64,000 nt of DNA from CAYRQP01 sp964426545 (GTDB lineage Bacteria; Fermentibacterota; Fermentibacteria; Fermentibacterales; JCC-6). Below the pieces are notes generated by a model. The model was not told where the DNA came from. It saw only the letters and a program-made list of their open reading frames with translations, and searched no databases. The number at the start of each line of letters is the position of its first letter. Position 1 is the first letter of the stretch. A program made the translations under genes and the position numbers. Positions 8,806 to 17,822 of the stretch are shown piece after piece. The stretch covers positions 44,415 through 108,414 of the forward strand of contig CAYRQP010000007.1 in the NCBI GenBank assembly GCA_964426545.1. The letters run 5' to 3'.

Positions 8806-10989
8806 TTAATCTCCAATGAACTCCTTTATATCGATAACTTCAGGATTTCCGGACTCTAAACTTTTCAAGGTTATGAAAGTTGCCAGAGTTGTCGAAATCA
8901 GCGACTCCGGTGAAATGGGACAATTACCGGAGGAAAGAGCTGAAATGAACGCTGACATTTCTTCCGCATGTCCCTTACCGGAGAACTTGCCTGTCCGTTT
9001 ACGATTCCCATAGAATTCCAGACGGTTGAAATTATCGATTACCCCTGAATTACCTGCTCCCAGAACTTCGAAACGTTCTTTCGGCATGCTTTTGGAGCCT
9101 TCTGAAAAATAACTGACGGATCCGATCGAACCATCGCTGAAACGCAATGTAATGATAACATTGTCCTCGTTCACGAGGGAACTGTCATCTGAAGAAATGC
9201 ATTTCGCAAAAACCTCGACCGGAAGTGCTTCACAGAAAAACTGCATCAGGTCGATGAAATGACAGACTTCACCGATTATCCTGCCGCCGCCTTCTTCAGA
9301 GCCCTGTATCCAGTGTTCTTTAGGTATATGTCCGGCGTTGACGCGGTACATCATACAGAGGGGAGCGGTCTTTACACCCATATATTTTTTTAACTTGACG
9401 GCAGCTTTCGAAAATCTTCGGTTGAAACCAACCTGAAGCAGAGGAGGTTTGTCAGCGGTTTTAAGAATAGAAGCTATCTCAGTCAGCTGTTCTGTCGTAA
9501 GACAAAGCGGCTTTTCAACAAATACAGCCTTTCCGGCTTTTAAACACTCGATAACTGCCGGTGCATGCATATCATGTCTTGTGGAAACAACTATTGCATC
9601 TGTTTCTTTATCCGAAACAAGTTCGTCCAGTGTGGCAACAGCCCTGCAGGCATCCTGCTTTCTAGCGGTAGCTGCAGCAGTCAACCCGGATTGAGTGCAG
9701 ATTGCGGAAAAGTAAGTTTTCTTGTTCTGTTTGAGAGGCGGGATGAGAAATGTCTGTGCGAAAGAACCCGCTCCAAAAAAACCTATTCCAATGCGTTCCT
9801 TCTTGATAGGAGACACTGTTGTTATGTCAACGGTCCGGATTCTCTCTATGGAATTCGGATAGGAAAGCAGCATACCGCAGTAATACTCTGCTCCGTTTCC
9901 TATCAATTCATAGAGTTCCGGAGCTTTATCGAATTCTCTTCTGTGGGTAATGAGTTTTAACGGGTCGACACCGCCTGATGCCATCAGATCGAGGATGGCT
10001 TCAAGGTTTCTTCCCTCAGTCCACCTTACATAAGCAGCCGGATAGTCATATCCGCCTTCCTCATAGAGCGGGTCATACCGGCCCGGACCATATGAGCACG
10101 AAACGGTAAAGGATATTTCCTTTCTGTAATACGGTTCTCTCGGAATATCCATGCCGACAGCACCGACGACAACGACACGTCCTTTCTTCCTGGTAATTCT
10201 ACCTGCAAGTTCGATTGGCTGGTTACTTGAAGTTCCCGCACAGACAATAACCAGATCGGCACCCCGTCCTCTTGTAAAATCAGAAACACCGGCTTCAACA
10301 CTATCACTGTCGGTTACAAAGGCAATGCCTGCACTTCCTGCCTTTAGAGCCAGGGCAGATGCTTCCCCTGAAATATCCACACCTGCTACTCTGCATCCAT
10401 TCGACTTCAGTATCTGGCAGGCAAGTTGTCCAATTATCCCCAGACCTATTACTACAGCAGTTTCTCCTACTGTGGGAGCCGCTATTCTTATTCCCTGAAG
10501 TGCTATTGCTCCAAGGGTTGCAAAGGAAGCCGTATCAGGGCTTACCCCGGATGGAATCTTAACAGTGAGATTTACCGGAATTACTGTCTGGTCCGCATGA
10601 TTCGCATATCCGCCGCCCGCACATGCCACTTGATCACCAATTTCAAAACCGGTGACATCATTACCGATCTCTATTATTTCTCCAGCTGTACTGTATCCAA
10701 GGGGCTGAGCACCCTCCAGTTTAGAACGGACTTTTCTTATTGTATTCTGAAGGCCGAGAGATTTTACCATCTGAATAGCCTGCATTGCCTGTTCAGGTTT
10801 TGCTTTTGCTTTACCAATCAGCGATTTTTTGCCCGTTATTATTTTTCCGCCTTCGGTACCGGGGCTAATGGCTGAGTATAAAGTTCTTACCCGAACACAT
10901 TTAGCAGGGAGGTTTGGGTCGGGGGCTGTAATTATTTCAACAGAACCGTCACTTAATCTCTGTCCTAATATTTTCACTCGTTTCTCCAT
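8806..10989 (-). CDS. Bi-domain oxidoreductase (MDR + Gfo/Idh/MocA)
   Basis: 727 aa, a natural fusion. Residues 1 to about 375 are a medium-chain (zinc-type) dehydrogenase with the GroES-like barrel and a Rossmann motif AVVIGLGIIGQLACQ near residue 190. From about residue 395 there is a Gfo/Idh/MocA oxidoreductase, starting GIGFFGAGSFAQTF and carrying the EKP signature (VFVEKPLCL). This architecture is known from many surface-polysaccharide clusters, where it may oxidise and reduce a sugar nucleotide in two coupled steps; the substrate is not established. It heads the minus-strand trio and is divergent from the SLC13 permease across a palindrome that could be an operator. Confidence 0.92.
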   Translation of the reverse strand: MEKRVKILGQRLSDGSVEIITAPDPNLPAKCVRVRTLYSAISPGTEGGKIITGKKSLIGKAKAKPEQAMQAIQMVKSLGLQNTIRKVRSKLEGAQPLGYSTAGEIIEIGNDVTGFEIGDQVACAGGGYANHADQTVIPVNLTVKIPSGVSPDTASFATLGAIALQGIRIAAPTVGETAVVIGLGIIGQLACQILKSNGCRVAGVDISGEASALALKAGSAGIAFVTDSDSVEAGVSDFTRGRGADLVIVCAGTSSNQPIELAGRITRKKGRVVVVGAVGMDIPREPYYRKEISFTVSCSYGPGRYDPLYEEGGYDYPAAYVRWTEGRNLEAILDLMASGGVDPLKLITHRREFDKAPELYELIGNGAEYYCGMLLSYPNSIERIRTVDITTVSPIKKERIGIGFFGAGSFAQTFLIPPLKQNKKTYFSAICTQSGLTAAATARKQDACRAVATLDELVSDKETDAIVVSTRHDMHAPAVIECLKAGKAVFVEKPLCLTTEQLTEIASILKTADKPPLLQVGFNRRFSKAAVKLKKYMGVKTAPLCMMYRVNAGHIPKEHWIQGSEEGGGRIIGEVCHFIDLMQFFCEALPVEVFAKCISSDDSSLVNEDNVIITLRFSDGSIGSVSYFSEGSKSMPKERFEVLGAGNSGVIDNFNRLEFYGNRKRTGKFSGKGHAEEMSAFISALSSGNCPISPESLISTTLATFITLKSLESGNPEVIDIKEFIGD

Positions 10990-11009
10990 TCAATCTCAAT
11001 TAGCAATCT

Positions 11010-11045
11010 TTTAGTATATTTGAAAACTTTAACGAATATACTAAA
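11010..11045. promoter_or_regulatory. Palindrome between divergent genes (possible operator)
   Basis: TTTAGTATATT and AATATACTAAA are perfect 11-base inverted repeats 14 bases apart, lying in the 113-base gap between the bi-domain oxidoreductase and the permease. The symmetry and position fit a regulator-binding site or an AT-rich promoter hairpin. No regulator gene adjoins it. Confidence 0.4.
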
Positions 11046-11102
11046 TGTGTCTGGCAATACTTATAGAAAATTAGACTCGTACGAAACAAGCCACGGAGTA
11101 GA

Positions 11103-12875
11103 ATGACATCTGATCAAATAGTTGTTACAACTGTACTGGGACTGACTATCATAGCGCTTTATACCCACAGAGTATCAGCTCCGGTTGTATTTATGACTGC
11201 GGCAGTCATTCTCGCGTCATTCGGAATCTTGTCTCCAACAGAAGCAATAGCCGGATTTGCCAATGAAGCTATAGCAGTAATGCTCATGCTGATTCTGCTA
11301 AGTGGAATTATTAGAAAAACAGGAGTTCTCGAATGGCTGTTTTACAAAAAGATACCTCTTTCCACCGGGTACAGGGGATTCCTTGCTCAGATGATACCGT
11401 TCACTGCCGGAACATCAGCTTTCATGAATAACACCCCCATCGTTGCAATGCTTATTCCTTTCGTCCGAGACTGGGGGAAGAAACATGATATTCCTGTTTC
11501 AAAACTATTGCTGCCGCTCTCCTGGGCTGCCATTCTTGGTGGAATGATAACTCTAATTGGAACTTCCACAAACCTGATTGTAAACGGGATGATTGTAGGT
11601 ACCGGTGGTGAAAGTCTGGCAATTCTGGATTTTGCCCCCGTAGGAATGATTATTCTTGTTGCAGGCATAACATACATTTTTCTCATTGGATACAAACTGC
11701 TTCCGGACAGACAGGACCCGGCCGAAAATGTTGCCGTACATCCGCGGGAATACATGGCGAATGTAGTAATCGAACCGAACTCACCCCTCGTCGGCAAGAC
11801 AATAGAACAGGCACACCTTAGAAATCTCAAAGGGCTTTTTCTTGCGGAGATAATCCGGGAGGGAAGGACAATCGCGCCTGTAAAACCGGAAGATAGACTA
11901 TCTGTAGGTGATAAACTCGTTCTTGTCGGTGCGACAGCAGGTATTGCTGAACTGATAGGAAAATTCAGGGGTTTGAAACCGACAGGCGGATTCGAACTTC
12001 CCGGAGAAGAGAAAATAAAAGTCATCGAGGCAGTTGTTTCCAGTCGGTCGTCACTTATTGGTACAATAGTAAAGAAAACGGGCTTTAGGGGAAACTTCGA
12101 TGCCGCTATCCTAGCAGTTCACAGAAAGGGAGAAAAACTCAAAGGTAAGATTGGCAGTATCAAGCTGCACCCGGGCGATCTTCTGCTTCTTGTGACCGGG
12201 AGTGAATTCGGCAGAAGGGCAAATGAATCAGATGACCTTCATGTCATTTCGCTTGTAAAGGAACTTCACAATATAGATTTTCGCAAATCTGTTCTTATTG
12301 TAGGTACCAGTCTAATTTGTATTCTTCTGTCTGTATTTTCTCTTGTCCCACTATTTGTATCTCTCATTACCCTTCTGGCATTATTTATGATGCTTCGCAT
12401 TACATCGCTTTCTGAGTTGAAAAGAAGCCTGAATATGAATCTTCTGATCACTGCAGCATTTGCATTAGCCGTAGGAAGCGCGGTTGAAAATACGGGACTC
12501 GGGGCATTAATGTCGCATTCTGTTGTATCTGCCTTTAAACCGCTTGGAGTACTTGGGCTTCTTGCCGCTGTATATATTATCACAAATATTCTGGCAGAAT
12601 TCATTACAACTACAGCAGCTGCATGCATAGTTCTCCCTTTTGCAGCTTCGGTTGCAGCTGCCCAAACAGGCGTTCCGGCAACACCTTTCTACCTTGCCGT
12701 TGCCTACGGAGCAGCCGCCAACTTCATCACCCCTGTAGGATATCACACCAACCTGATGATATTTGGTCCCGGCGGATATCGTTTCTCTGACTATCTCAAG
12801 GCAGGATTCCCGCTTAAGATGATCTGTGCTGTTGCGGCAATCTGCGGATTGGGACTGGTTTATGGGTTGTTCTAA
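11103..12875 (+). CDS. SLC13-type permease with paired TrkA-C domains
   Basis: 590 aa inner-membrane protein. Hydrophobic helices fill residues 1-200 and 395-590, and between them lie two RCK/TrkA-C domains (about 210-290 and 305-375), recognised by NSPLVGKTIEQAHLRN and SSLIGTIVKKTGFRG. The SLC13/DASS signature is present in the first half (FMNNTPIVAMLIPF and LIGTSTNLIVNG) and repeated in the second (FITPVGYHTNLMIFG). Such proteins take up sulfate, dicarboxylates or other anions, coupled to cations; the TrkA-C pair is common in the family and may bind a nucleotide or ion. GGAG lies 4 bases before the start. It is a single-gene unit with a terminator-like palindrome behind it. Confidence 0.92.
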   Translation: MTSDQIVVTTVLGLTIIALYTHRVSAPVVFMTAAVILASFGILSPTEAIAGFANEAIAVMLMLILLSGIIRKTGVLEWLFYKKIPLSTGYRGFLAQMIPFTAGTSAFMNNTPIVAMLIPFVRDWGKKHDIPVSKLLLPLSWAAILGGMITLIGTSTNLIVNGMIVGTGGESLAILDFAPVGMIILVAGITYIFLIGYKLLPDRQDPAENVAVHPREYMANVVIEPNSPLVGKTIEQAHLRNLKGLFLAEIIREGRTIAPVKPEDRLSVGDKLVLVGATAGIAELIGKFRGLKPTGGFELPGEEKIKVIEAVVSSRSSLIGTIVKKTGFRGNFDAAILAVHRKGEKLKGKIGSIKLHPGDLLLLVTGSEFGRRANESDDLHVISLVKELHNIDFRKSVLIVGTSLICILLSVFSLVPLFVSLITLLALFMMLRITSLSELKRSLNMNLLITAAFALAVGSAVENTGLGALMSHSVVSAFKPLGVLGLLAAVYIITNILAEFITTTAAACIVLPFAASVAAAQTGVPATPFYLAVAYGAAANFITPVGYHTNLMIFGPGGYRFSDYLKAGFPLKMICAVAAICGLGLVYGLF

Positions 12876-12877
12876 AA

Positions 12878-12928
12878 GGGGACATTCCTCTGCAGAAGAA
12901 GTTCCTGTCTTCAAAGAGGAGTGTCCCC
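12878..12928. repeat. GGGGACA...TGTCCCC palindrome, terminator-like
   Basis: GGGGACATTCCTCT (12878-12891) pairs with AGAGGAGTGTCCCC (12915-12928) over 14 bp with one G-T wobble. It starts two bases after the permease stop and is related to the GGGGACGGAGGAGTGT palindromes elsewhere in the window. It may act as a terminator. Confidence 0.7.
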
Positions 12929-12963
12929 CATAAGCACCTACCTAAATATCCCCAATAGTACGG

Positions 12964-12994
12964 TTGACAAGCATATATAATGTGTCTATGTAAT
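12964..12994 (+). promoter_or_regulatory. Possible sigma-70-like promoter
   Basis: A consensus TTGACA (12964-12969) is followed after 19 bases by TGTAAT, or after 17 by the weaker TATGTA. It lies 41 bases before the chosen start of the lamin-tail gene. Promoter consensus in this lineage is unknown, so this is tentative. Confidence 0.35.
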
Positions 12995-13034
12995 AAGTAA
13001 GTGTGCTATTGTGATGTACCATGTCGGAGGAAAA

Positions 13035-13628
13035 ATGTTTCATACAGTGTTGCTCATAGCCTTTTCTCTTTCACTGCCGCAGACAGGAGTTCTTTCGGGA
13101 GATGAAATTGTCTTCAATGAATTCATGCCTGACCCTGTTGCCAGCACAACCGAATCTGACGGAGAGTGGATTGAACTGTATAACCGTTCGGACAGCTATG
13201 TGAACCTTGGCGGATGGGAAATAGAGAACGAGGACGGTGAACGGATAGTCCTTCAAACATACTTACTGCCCCCCGGCGGGTATTATGTCATAGGAGCCTG
13301 CAGCGATATACAAAAAAACGGCGGCTATGAACCCGATTGTATCTGGTCGAATTTCAGCATAGATAACAGCGGAGAGTTTTCCCTTTACGACAACTCAAAG
13401 ACTTTAGTTGATGAAGTAACCTACACTGAAGGTGAATGGTCTATTACTTCAGGATGTTCCTGTGAACGGATCAATCCGGGCTGGGTATCTTCACTTCCTT
13501 CAACATGGGACTTCTGTACATCCGTTTACGGCAATGGAGACCTTGGGTCCCCCGGAGAGATAAACAGCGTATACGAGAACTCATTTGCTCAGAACAGCTG
13601 GGCATTCATCAAGGCTTTTGTGAACTAG
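13035..13628 (+). CDS. Secreted lamin-tail-domain protein with WxxIK-type tail
   Basis: 197 aa from ATG 13035, chosen because GGAGG lies 5 bases before it; an ATG at 13011 has none. A signal peptide (MFHTVLLIAFSLSLPQTG) leads into a lamin-tail domain, recognised by EIVFNEFMPDP, then GEWIELYNRSDSYVNLGGWEI and the LPPGGYYVI strand. Such immunoglobulin-like domains occur in bacterial exported nucleases and cell-surface proteins. The C-terminus, NSWAFIKAFVN, is a divergent form of the TWGxIKxxF tail found on five proteins at 49-59 kb. It is followed after 15 bases by the secreted metallo-beta-lactamase gene, so the two are likely co-transcribed. Confidence 0.87.
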   Translation: MFHTVLLIAFSLSLPQTGVLSGDEIVFNEFMPDPVASTTESDGEWIELYNRSDSYVNLGGWEIENEDGERIVLQTYLLPPGGYYVIGACSDIQKNGGYEPDCIWSNFSIDNSGEFSLYDNSKTLVDEVTYTEGEWSITSGCSCERINPGWVSSLPSTWDFCTSVYGNGDLGSPGEINSVYENSFAQNSWAFIKAFVN

Positions 13629-13643
13629 AAAGGTTGCTTTCCC

Positions 13644-14825
13644 ATGAAAACATCTCTCATTCTGCTGCTTTCTCTGTTTGCATTATTGTCTGCAACCGAG
13701 CCGCTGGTAGTATTCTTCATAGATCCCACATCGACCCCGCAGGGATTTTCCGGTGATGCAATTCTGGTGTGTACTCCAGCCGGACGAAATTATCTCATTG
13801 ACGGGGGCATGCTGTGGAACGACTTCAGCGATCAAGGCTGGGACTGCGGCACCGAGACAATCCTACCTCTACTTGACAGTCTGGATATCACATATCTCGA
13901 CGGTATTGTTGGAACCCATCCGCATGCCGACCATATAGGTGGATTGATAGCGGTACTCAATAATATGCCTGTAACGACAGCTTATGATTCCGAATGGCCC
14001 TATGGCGGCACATGGACCTATGAAGAATTTCTCGATGCAATCTACAGAAATGGATCCAACTCTGTTACGCCGCGAAGAGGAGATATCCTCAACTGGGGGT
14101 CGGAATTAACTGTTGAAGTTATCCATCCGGTTGATCCGCTTGCACAGCCGAACGAAAATAACGCTTCAATTACGATTAGATTGACCTATGGAGAAATTTC
14201 TTTTCTTTTCACCGGTGACCTTGAAACAAGCGGCGGCGAAGATATCATTCTCGCTGCTCTTGCAAGCGGAGATATCGAGAATATTTCTGCAGATGTTCTT
14301 AAAGTCGGGCACCACGGTTCTTATACTTCAACATGCAACAGTTGGCTTGCTGCAGTAGATCCATCCATCGCTGCGATTTGTGTGGGACGGGGAAATGAGT
14401 ATGGACACCCCCATGGAGAAGTCATAAACAGACTCAATATGTGGGATATAGACATTTACAGGACAGACGAAGACGGAACATTCTATATTTCCACAGACGG
14501 AGAAGATCTCTATTATGATTCGATGCCGCCCGAGACCGGCGGCACAGAGCCGGATCCCCCAGCCGGATTTTCAGTATATCCCAGTCCCGCCACTGACGAT
14601 GTTACATTTGCATGGGATGCAACCGATGGGGTAACAGCAGCTATTGTCATCTATAATTTGAATGGTGAGAAGGTCAAAGAAATAACGAATATATCATCAG
14701 GCATCTGGACATGGACAGATATGCGTCTGGACAACAACAGTATTCTGTCTTCCGGACTCTATGCAGCAGTTTTCACGACGAGCGGGGGTGAAACATGGGT
14801 AGAATACTTTGCAGTCTCACGCTGA
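13644..14825 (+). CDS. Secreted ComEC-type metallo-beta-lactamase with T9SS tail
   Basis: 393 aa: signal peptide (residues 1-18), then a metallo-beta-lactamase domain with the metal motif THPHADHIGG near residue 90, FTGDLE near 190 and VGHHGSYTS near 222. The HHGS form is typical of the soluble nuclease-like domain of ComEC/Rec2, not of beta-lactamases. The last 80 residues are a T9SS type A-like domain (VYPSPATDDVTF, IYNLNGEKVKE, SGLYAAVF). It is therefore probably exported to the surface, where it may hydrolyse phosphodiesters such as those in DNA. The next gene, a PorV-like barrel, starts 31 bases inside this one. Confidence 0.9.
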   Translation: MKTSLILLLSLFALLSATEPLVVFFIDPTSTPQGFSGDAILVCTPAGRNYLIDGGMLWNDFSDQGWDCGTETILPLLDSLDITYLDGIVGTHPHADHIGGLIAVLNNMPVTTAYDSEWPYGGTWTYEEFLDAIYRNGSNSVTPRRGDILNWGSELTVEVIHPVDPLAQPNENNASITIRLTYGEISFLFTGDLETSGGEDIILAALASGDIENISADVLKVGHHGSYTSTCNSWLAAVDPSIAAICVGRGNEYGHPHGEVINRLNMWDIDIYRTDEDGTFYISTDGEDLYYDSMPPETGGTEPDPPAGFSVYPSPATDDVTFAWDATDGVTAAIVIYNLNGEKVKEITNISSGIWTWTDMRLDNNSILSSGLYAAVFTTSGGETWVEYFAVSR

Positions 14826-15679
14826 TACCGATGTTTCTATCGCTTCCCGCCTATGCCGGCACCGGAGCAGCTGGTCTTCTGATGCTCTGTTCTCCGGGCT
14901 TTCCCGAACAGATGATGCTCGGTCCGGCAGGCATGTCTCTTGCAGCGGGACCAACTGCATTGACTTCGAACCCGGCTCTTCTGATATCCGGTTTTTCAGC
15001 AGCGGGTGGCAGATGGAATCTCTCTACAACATCAGTTTCCTTTTCAGGTGCCTTCTCTTCAGGTAACCTGATATGTGCCGGCGGGCTGAGATATCTGGGT
15101 AAAACCGGATTGATTAGAAGGAATGCAAGCGGAGAAGCAATAGGAGAATATTCATTTTCTTCGGGTTTCGCAGGCGGTGGAGTTGCATTTCCCATTACTG
15201 ATTATCTATCCGGCGGAATTTCAGGCGGAGCAGTATGGGAATCTATTGCCGAAGAAGGCGGGACCGGCTTTGCAGCCAATGCAGGCCTGGCAATGAAATT
15301 ATTTGATAATATTGATTTTGGACTGACTGTTAACGGATTTGGGCAGGCTCCTTCATGGGAAGGCATTCACAATGACATGCCGGTTGAAATCTCAGGCGGA
15401 ATAGGCATTCCATTCGCACAGGTGTGTTACGGTTTTGCAGGGGTAAGACAGGGATTCAGCACAGCAGATCTGTACGGCACCGGATTGATGTTTACGGTGT
15501 CAGGTGTATCCTGTTCGGGCGGGTATCAATACTCTACTCAGGACGGTCAATCGGGCATATTCGGTGGATTGAACTATTCGACGAAATCAGTCGGAGAAGA
15601 ATATTCCATATCCATAGGTTTTGCTCAGAGTGATGAGTTCTCCTGGCCGGTTTTGGCCGGGCTGACGGTCAGCTTCTAA
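14795..15679 (+). CDS. PorV/PorQ-like outer-membrane protein
   Basis: 294 aa. A signal peptide ends near residue 22 (LSLPAYA). The segment LGPAGMSLAAGPTALTSNPAL matches the PorV/PorQ/UPF0164 N-terminal pattern, in which a small-residue block precedes an N-P-A motif. The rest alternates glycine-rich amphipathic strands and ends in phenylalanine, as outer-membrane barrels do. In Bacteroidetes PorV shuttles T9SS substrates to the attachment complex. Here the gene overlaps one for a T9SS-tailed protein, so a helper role is plausible but unproven. GGGGGTG lies about 5 bases before the start. Confidence 0.72.
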   Translation: MGRILCSLTLIPMFLSLPAYAGTGAAGLLMLCSPGFPEQMMLGPAGMSLAAGPTALTSNPALLISGFSAAGGRWNLSTTSVSFSGAFSSGNLICAGGLRYLGKTGLIRRNASGEAIGEYSFSSGFAGGGVAFPITDYLSGGISGGAVWESIAEEGGTGFAANAGLAMKLFDNIDFGLTVNGFGQAPSWEGIHNDMPVEISGGIGIPFAQVCYGFAGVRQGFSTADLYGTGLMFTVSGVSCSGGYQYSTQDGQSGIFGGLNYSTKSVGEEYSISIGFAQSDEFSWPVLAGLTVSF

Positions 15680-15783
15680 CAAGGGGGACGGAGGAGCATG
15701 CCAACTCCTCAACAAGGGGGACGGAGGAGCATGCCAACTCCTCAACAAGGGGGACGGAGGAGCATGCCAACTCCTCCGTCCCC
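15678..15783. repeat. Three 33-bp tandem repeats ending in a palindrome
   Basis: The unit AACAAGGGGGACGGAGGAG + CATGCCAACTCCTC occurs three times without change (15678-15710, 15711-15743, 15744-15776). Only the last copy continues with CGTCCCC, completing a 13-bp stem (15750-15762 with 15771-15783). The array sits between two convergent genes and could stop transcription from both sides. The stem belongs to the same family as the palindromes at 49.7 and 50.5 kb. Confidence 0.9.
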
Positions 15784-15784
15784 A

Positions 15785-16261
15785 TTAGAACTTTGTTGCT
15801 GAGGAATAATCATCCATATCATACTTGATGAGTATATCGGGCATGGGTAGTTTATCCAACTTCACCCCGGAATTTTCGAAAAATTCTTCGGCAAGAGAGT
15901 GCCCTGTATAGTCTGAAAAAATAACCACGCGGACTATTCCTGCCGCAAGCAGCGCTTTTGAACAGGTGGTACACGGCATATTCGTGATGTAGGCGGTAGA
16001 ACCGTCAATAGAGACACCGTGCCGCGCTGCCTGGGCTATGGCATTCATTTCCGCATGATTCGTGCGTACGCAGTGTTCCTCGACTATCAGGCATCCGATG
16101 TCTTCACAGTGTTCGAGTCCGGGAAGTGAGCCGTTATAACCGGTTGAAAGTACATATTTGTCCTTGACCAGAACACAGCCGCAGTGCATTCTGGGGCAGG
16201 TTGCCCGTTCAGATGCAAGCATGGCAAGTTTTAGAAAGTACTTATCCCACGGAGGTCTCAA
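15785..16261 (-). CDS. dCMP/cytidine deaminase family protein (ComEB-like)
   Basis: 158 aa, typical for deoxycytidylate deaminase. The zinc site is HAEMNAI (catalytic H and E) followed by PCTTCSKALL (two cysteines), and the N-terminal CPRMHCGCVLV and GLEHC segments match the second zinc site of the dCMP deaminase group. The reaction would be dCMP to dUMP, supplying thymidylate synthesis. Close relatives are called ComEB in competence operons, although they are not needed for DNA uptake. The start is TTG at 16261 with GAGGA four bases upstream. It follows a minus-strand barrel gene after 43 bases. Confidence 0.9.
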   Translation of the reverse strand: MRPPWDKYFLKLAMLASERATCPRMHCGCVLVKDKYVLSTGYNGSLPGLEHCEDIGCLIVEEHCVRTNHAEMNAIAQAARHGVSIDGSTAYITNMPCTTCSKALLAAGIVRVVIFSDYTGHSLAEEFFENSGVKLDKLPMPDILIKYDMDDYSSATKF

Positions 16262-16304
16262 TTTATCCTCATTCCGTAATTTGTTTCATCGAATATGATT
16301 AAAT

Positions 16305-17822
16305 CTAATTGCCAAAGGAATAGTCGACCTGAAGTCCTGCGCCATATCTTGAATTCCCGACGGTTTCCTCCCAGCCGCTGCCGATGACTTTCAGGTTTTC
16401 GAAATTCTTCCAGTATCCCCGTGCTGTCAGTTTGAAGCCGTTTGGAATTGACAGTGATACGGCTCCCTGAAGCATAAAACCGGAATCCCATAGAGAAACG
16501 GATCCAAATTCCCCCGGAAAAACAATCTCGGCAGCATAGATCCGTGAATTATATCCCCGGGTAGAAAAAGCAATAGCCCCTGCCCACAAACGCCATTGGG
16601 AGTTCAGGTCATACCGCAGCCTGAATTCTCCGCCAGTACCGGTTTCGGAAGAATCTGATTCGGAATCCTGCCAGCCGGTAGCCTGGACTTTTGCAGAAAG
16701 ATGTATTTTCCTTCCGGGATCCCATGTTGTTTTAAGCCATAAGCGATAGGAATTATCATCTTCACTTCCGGAATTTCTTCCCCCTAATGTGAAAAGCAGC
16801 CTTCCTTCAAGTCTCTGCTGTATTTCCCCTGAAAATTTCAGCAGATACTCATCATCGATGAATTGAGTCCTTACTCCTGCAGAGAAAGTAGTTCTTTCGA
16901 AGGGGCGGAAACGAAAACCGTATCCCGCCCCAAAGTCACAGGAAGTGCCTATTGGGAAAGAAGCCCGTGTCTCAGGAAAACCCTCAGGAAGACGGTAGAT
17001 TGTGATGTTATGTTTGAACAGGTCGAGATTTTGTGTAAGAGCAGCCCATCCGGCAAAAGACAGTACAGTATCTACGAAAAACTGCCCAATCCCTGCTTCT
17101 CCGGATATGAGGAAGTCCTCGAAATTCAACCTCCAGTCCACTCCGCCGCGATATACTAAAGATGTGGAATCATCTTCGAAGGCTCTTCTAATTACAGCTG
17201 CGGTGATTCCGGCTTCAGGGATGGAAAGACGGAAAACTCCCAGTAATTCAGTAATACTTACCCGATCCGCGATTTCGGAAGGGGTTCGGTGATACCCTTC
17301 GCCGGAGCCGTCTATTTTGGAATAAGCGCTCAGTACAGAGAGATTATATGTACCCACAGATAACTGTGTCCCTATTCCTGTCATGGGTTCGCCACGGATT
17401 CCCCAAGAAGATGTAGCCAGCCGGATGTAATCTCTTATACCCGGCGGTTTGCATAAGTTCAGATTATCGACACCTGTCCAGGAACCGGGATATGAAAAGA
17501 TAACCCCTGACCCGAGTTTTGACTTAAGCCATCCTGCAGAGACTGATGTAAAAGGAGACGACGAAGAGTTCCATCTGCATCCGCCTGCAATGATATCCAC
17601 CCAGTCTTCACCCCTGTTCTTGTCCATGAGAAGGGACAAGTCGAGACCACCGGCAGATATCCTTATACGGTTATATAAAGAATATTCATCCCCTGTATAT
17701 TCTCCGCCAAGTGTACCGCGGCAATCCGGAAACCGCCGCCAAATTCTCGTTCGGATATCGCCCTCGATGCTGTAGGCGGCGGATACGGTAAGCATGAGAA
17801 GCAGGATTGAGAAATATTTCAC
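16305..17822 (-). CDS. Predicted outer-membrane beta-barrel protein
   Basis: 505 aa with a signal peptide (MKYFSILLLMLTVSAAYS). The remainder consists of alternating polar and hydrophobic strands with many serine, glycine, tryptophan and tyrosine residues and few long helices, consistent with a large outer-membrane barrel. I recognise no named family. Its start overlaps the stop of the upstream helix-hairpin-helix barrel gene as ATGA, so the two are coupled and their products may work together. It could be a porin-like channel or a scaffold; substrate unknown. Confidence 0.72.
   Translation of the reverse strand: MKYFSILLLMLTVSAAYSIEGDIRTRIWRRFPDCRGTLGGEYTGDEYSLYNRIRISAGGLDLSLLMDKNRGEDWVDIIAGGCRWNSSSSPFTSVSAGWLKSKLGSGVIFSYPGSWTGVDNLNLCKPPGIRDYIRLATSSWGIRGEPMTGIGTQLSVGTYNLSVLSAYSKIDGSGEGYHRTPSEIADRVSITELLGVFRLSIPEAGITAAVIRRAFEDDSTSLVYRGGVDWRLNFEDFLISGEAGIGQFFVDTVLSFAGWAALTQNLDLFKHNITIYRLPEGFPETRASFPIGTSCDFGAGYGFRFRPFERTTFSAGVRTQFIDDEYLLKFSGEIQQRLEGRLLFTLGGRNSGSEDDNSYRLWLKTTWDPGRKIHLSAKVQATGWQDSESDSSETGTGGEFRLRYDLNSQWRLWAGAIAFSTRGYNSRIYAAEIVFPGEFGSVSLWDSGFMLQGAVSLSIPNGFKLTARGYWKNFENLKVIGSGWEETVGNSRYGAGLQVDYSFGN

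Noticed and set aside
11387..12025. 212-aa open frame on the minus strand
   Set aside because: It is antisense to the well-supported SLC13 permease; its composition is that of a frame shadow and it has no family motifs.
15678..15783. CRISPR-like array
   Set aside because: The three units are contiguous with no spacers, and no cas genes are present.
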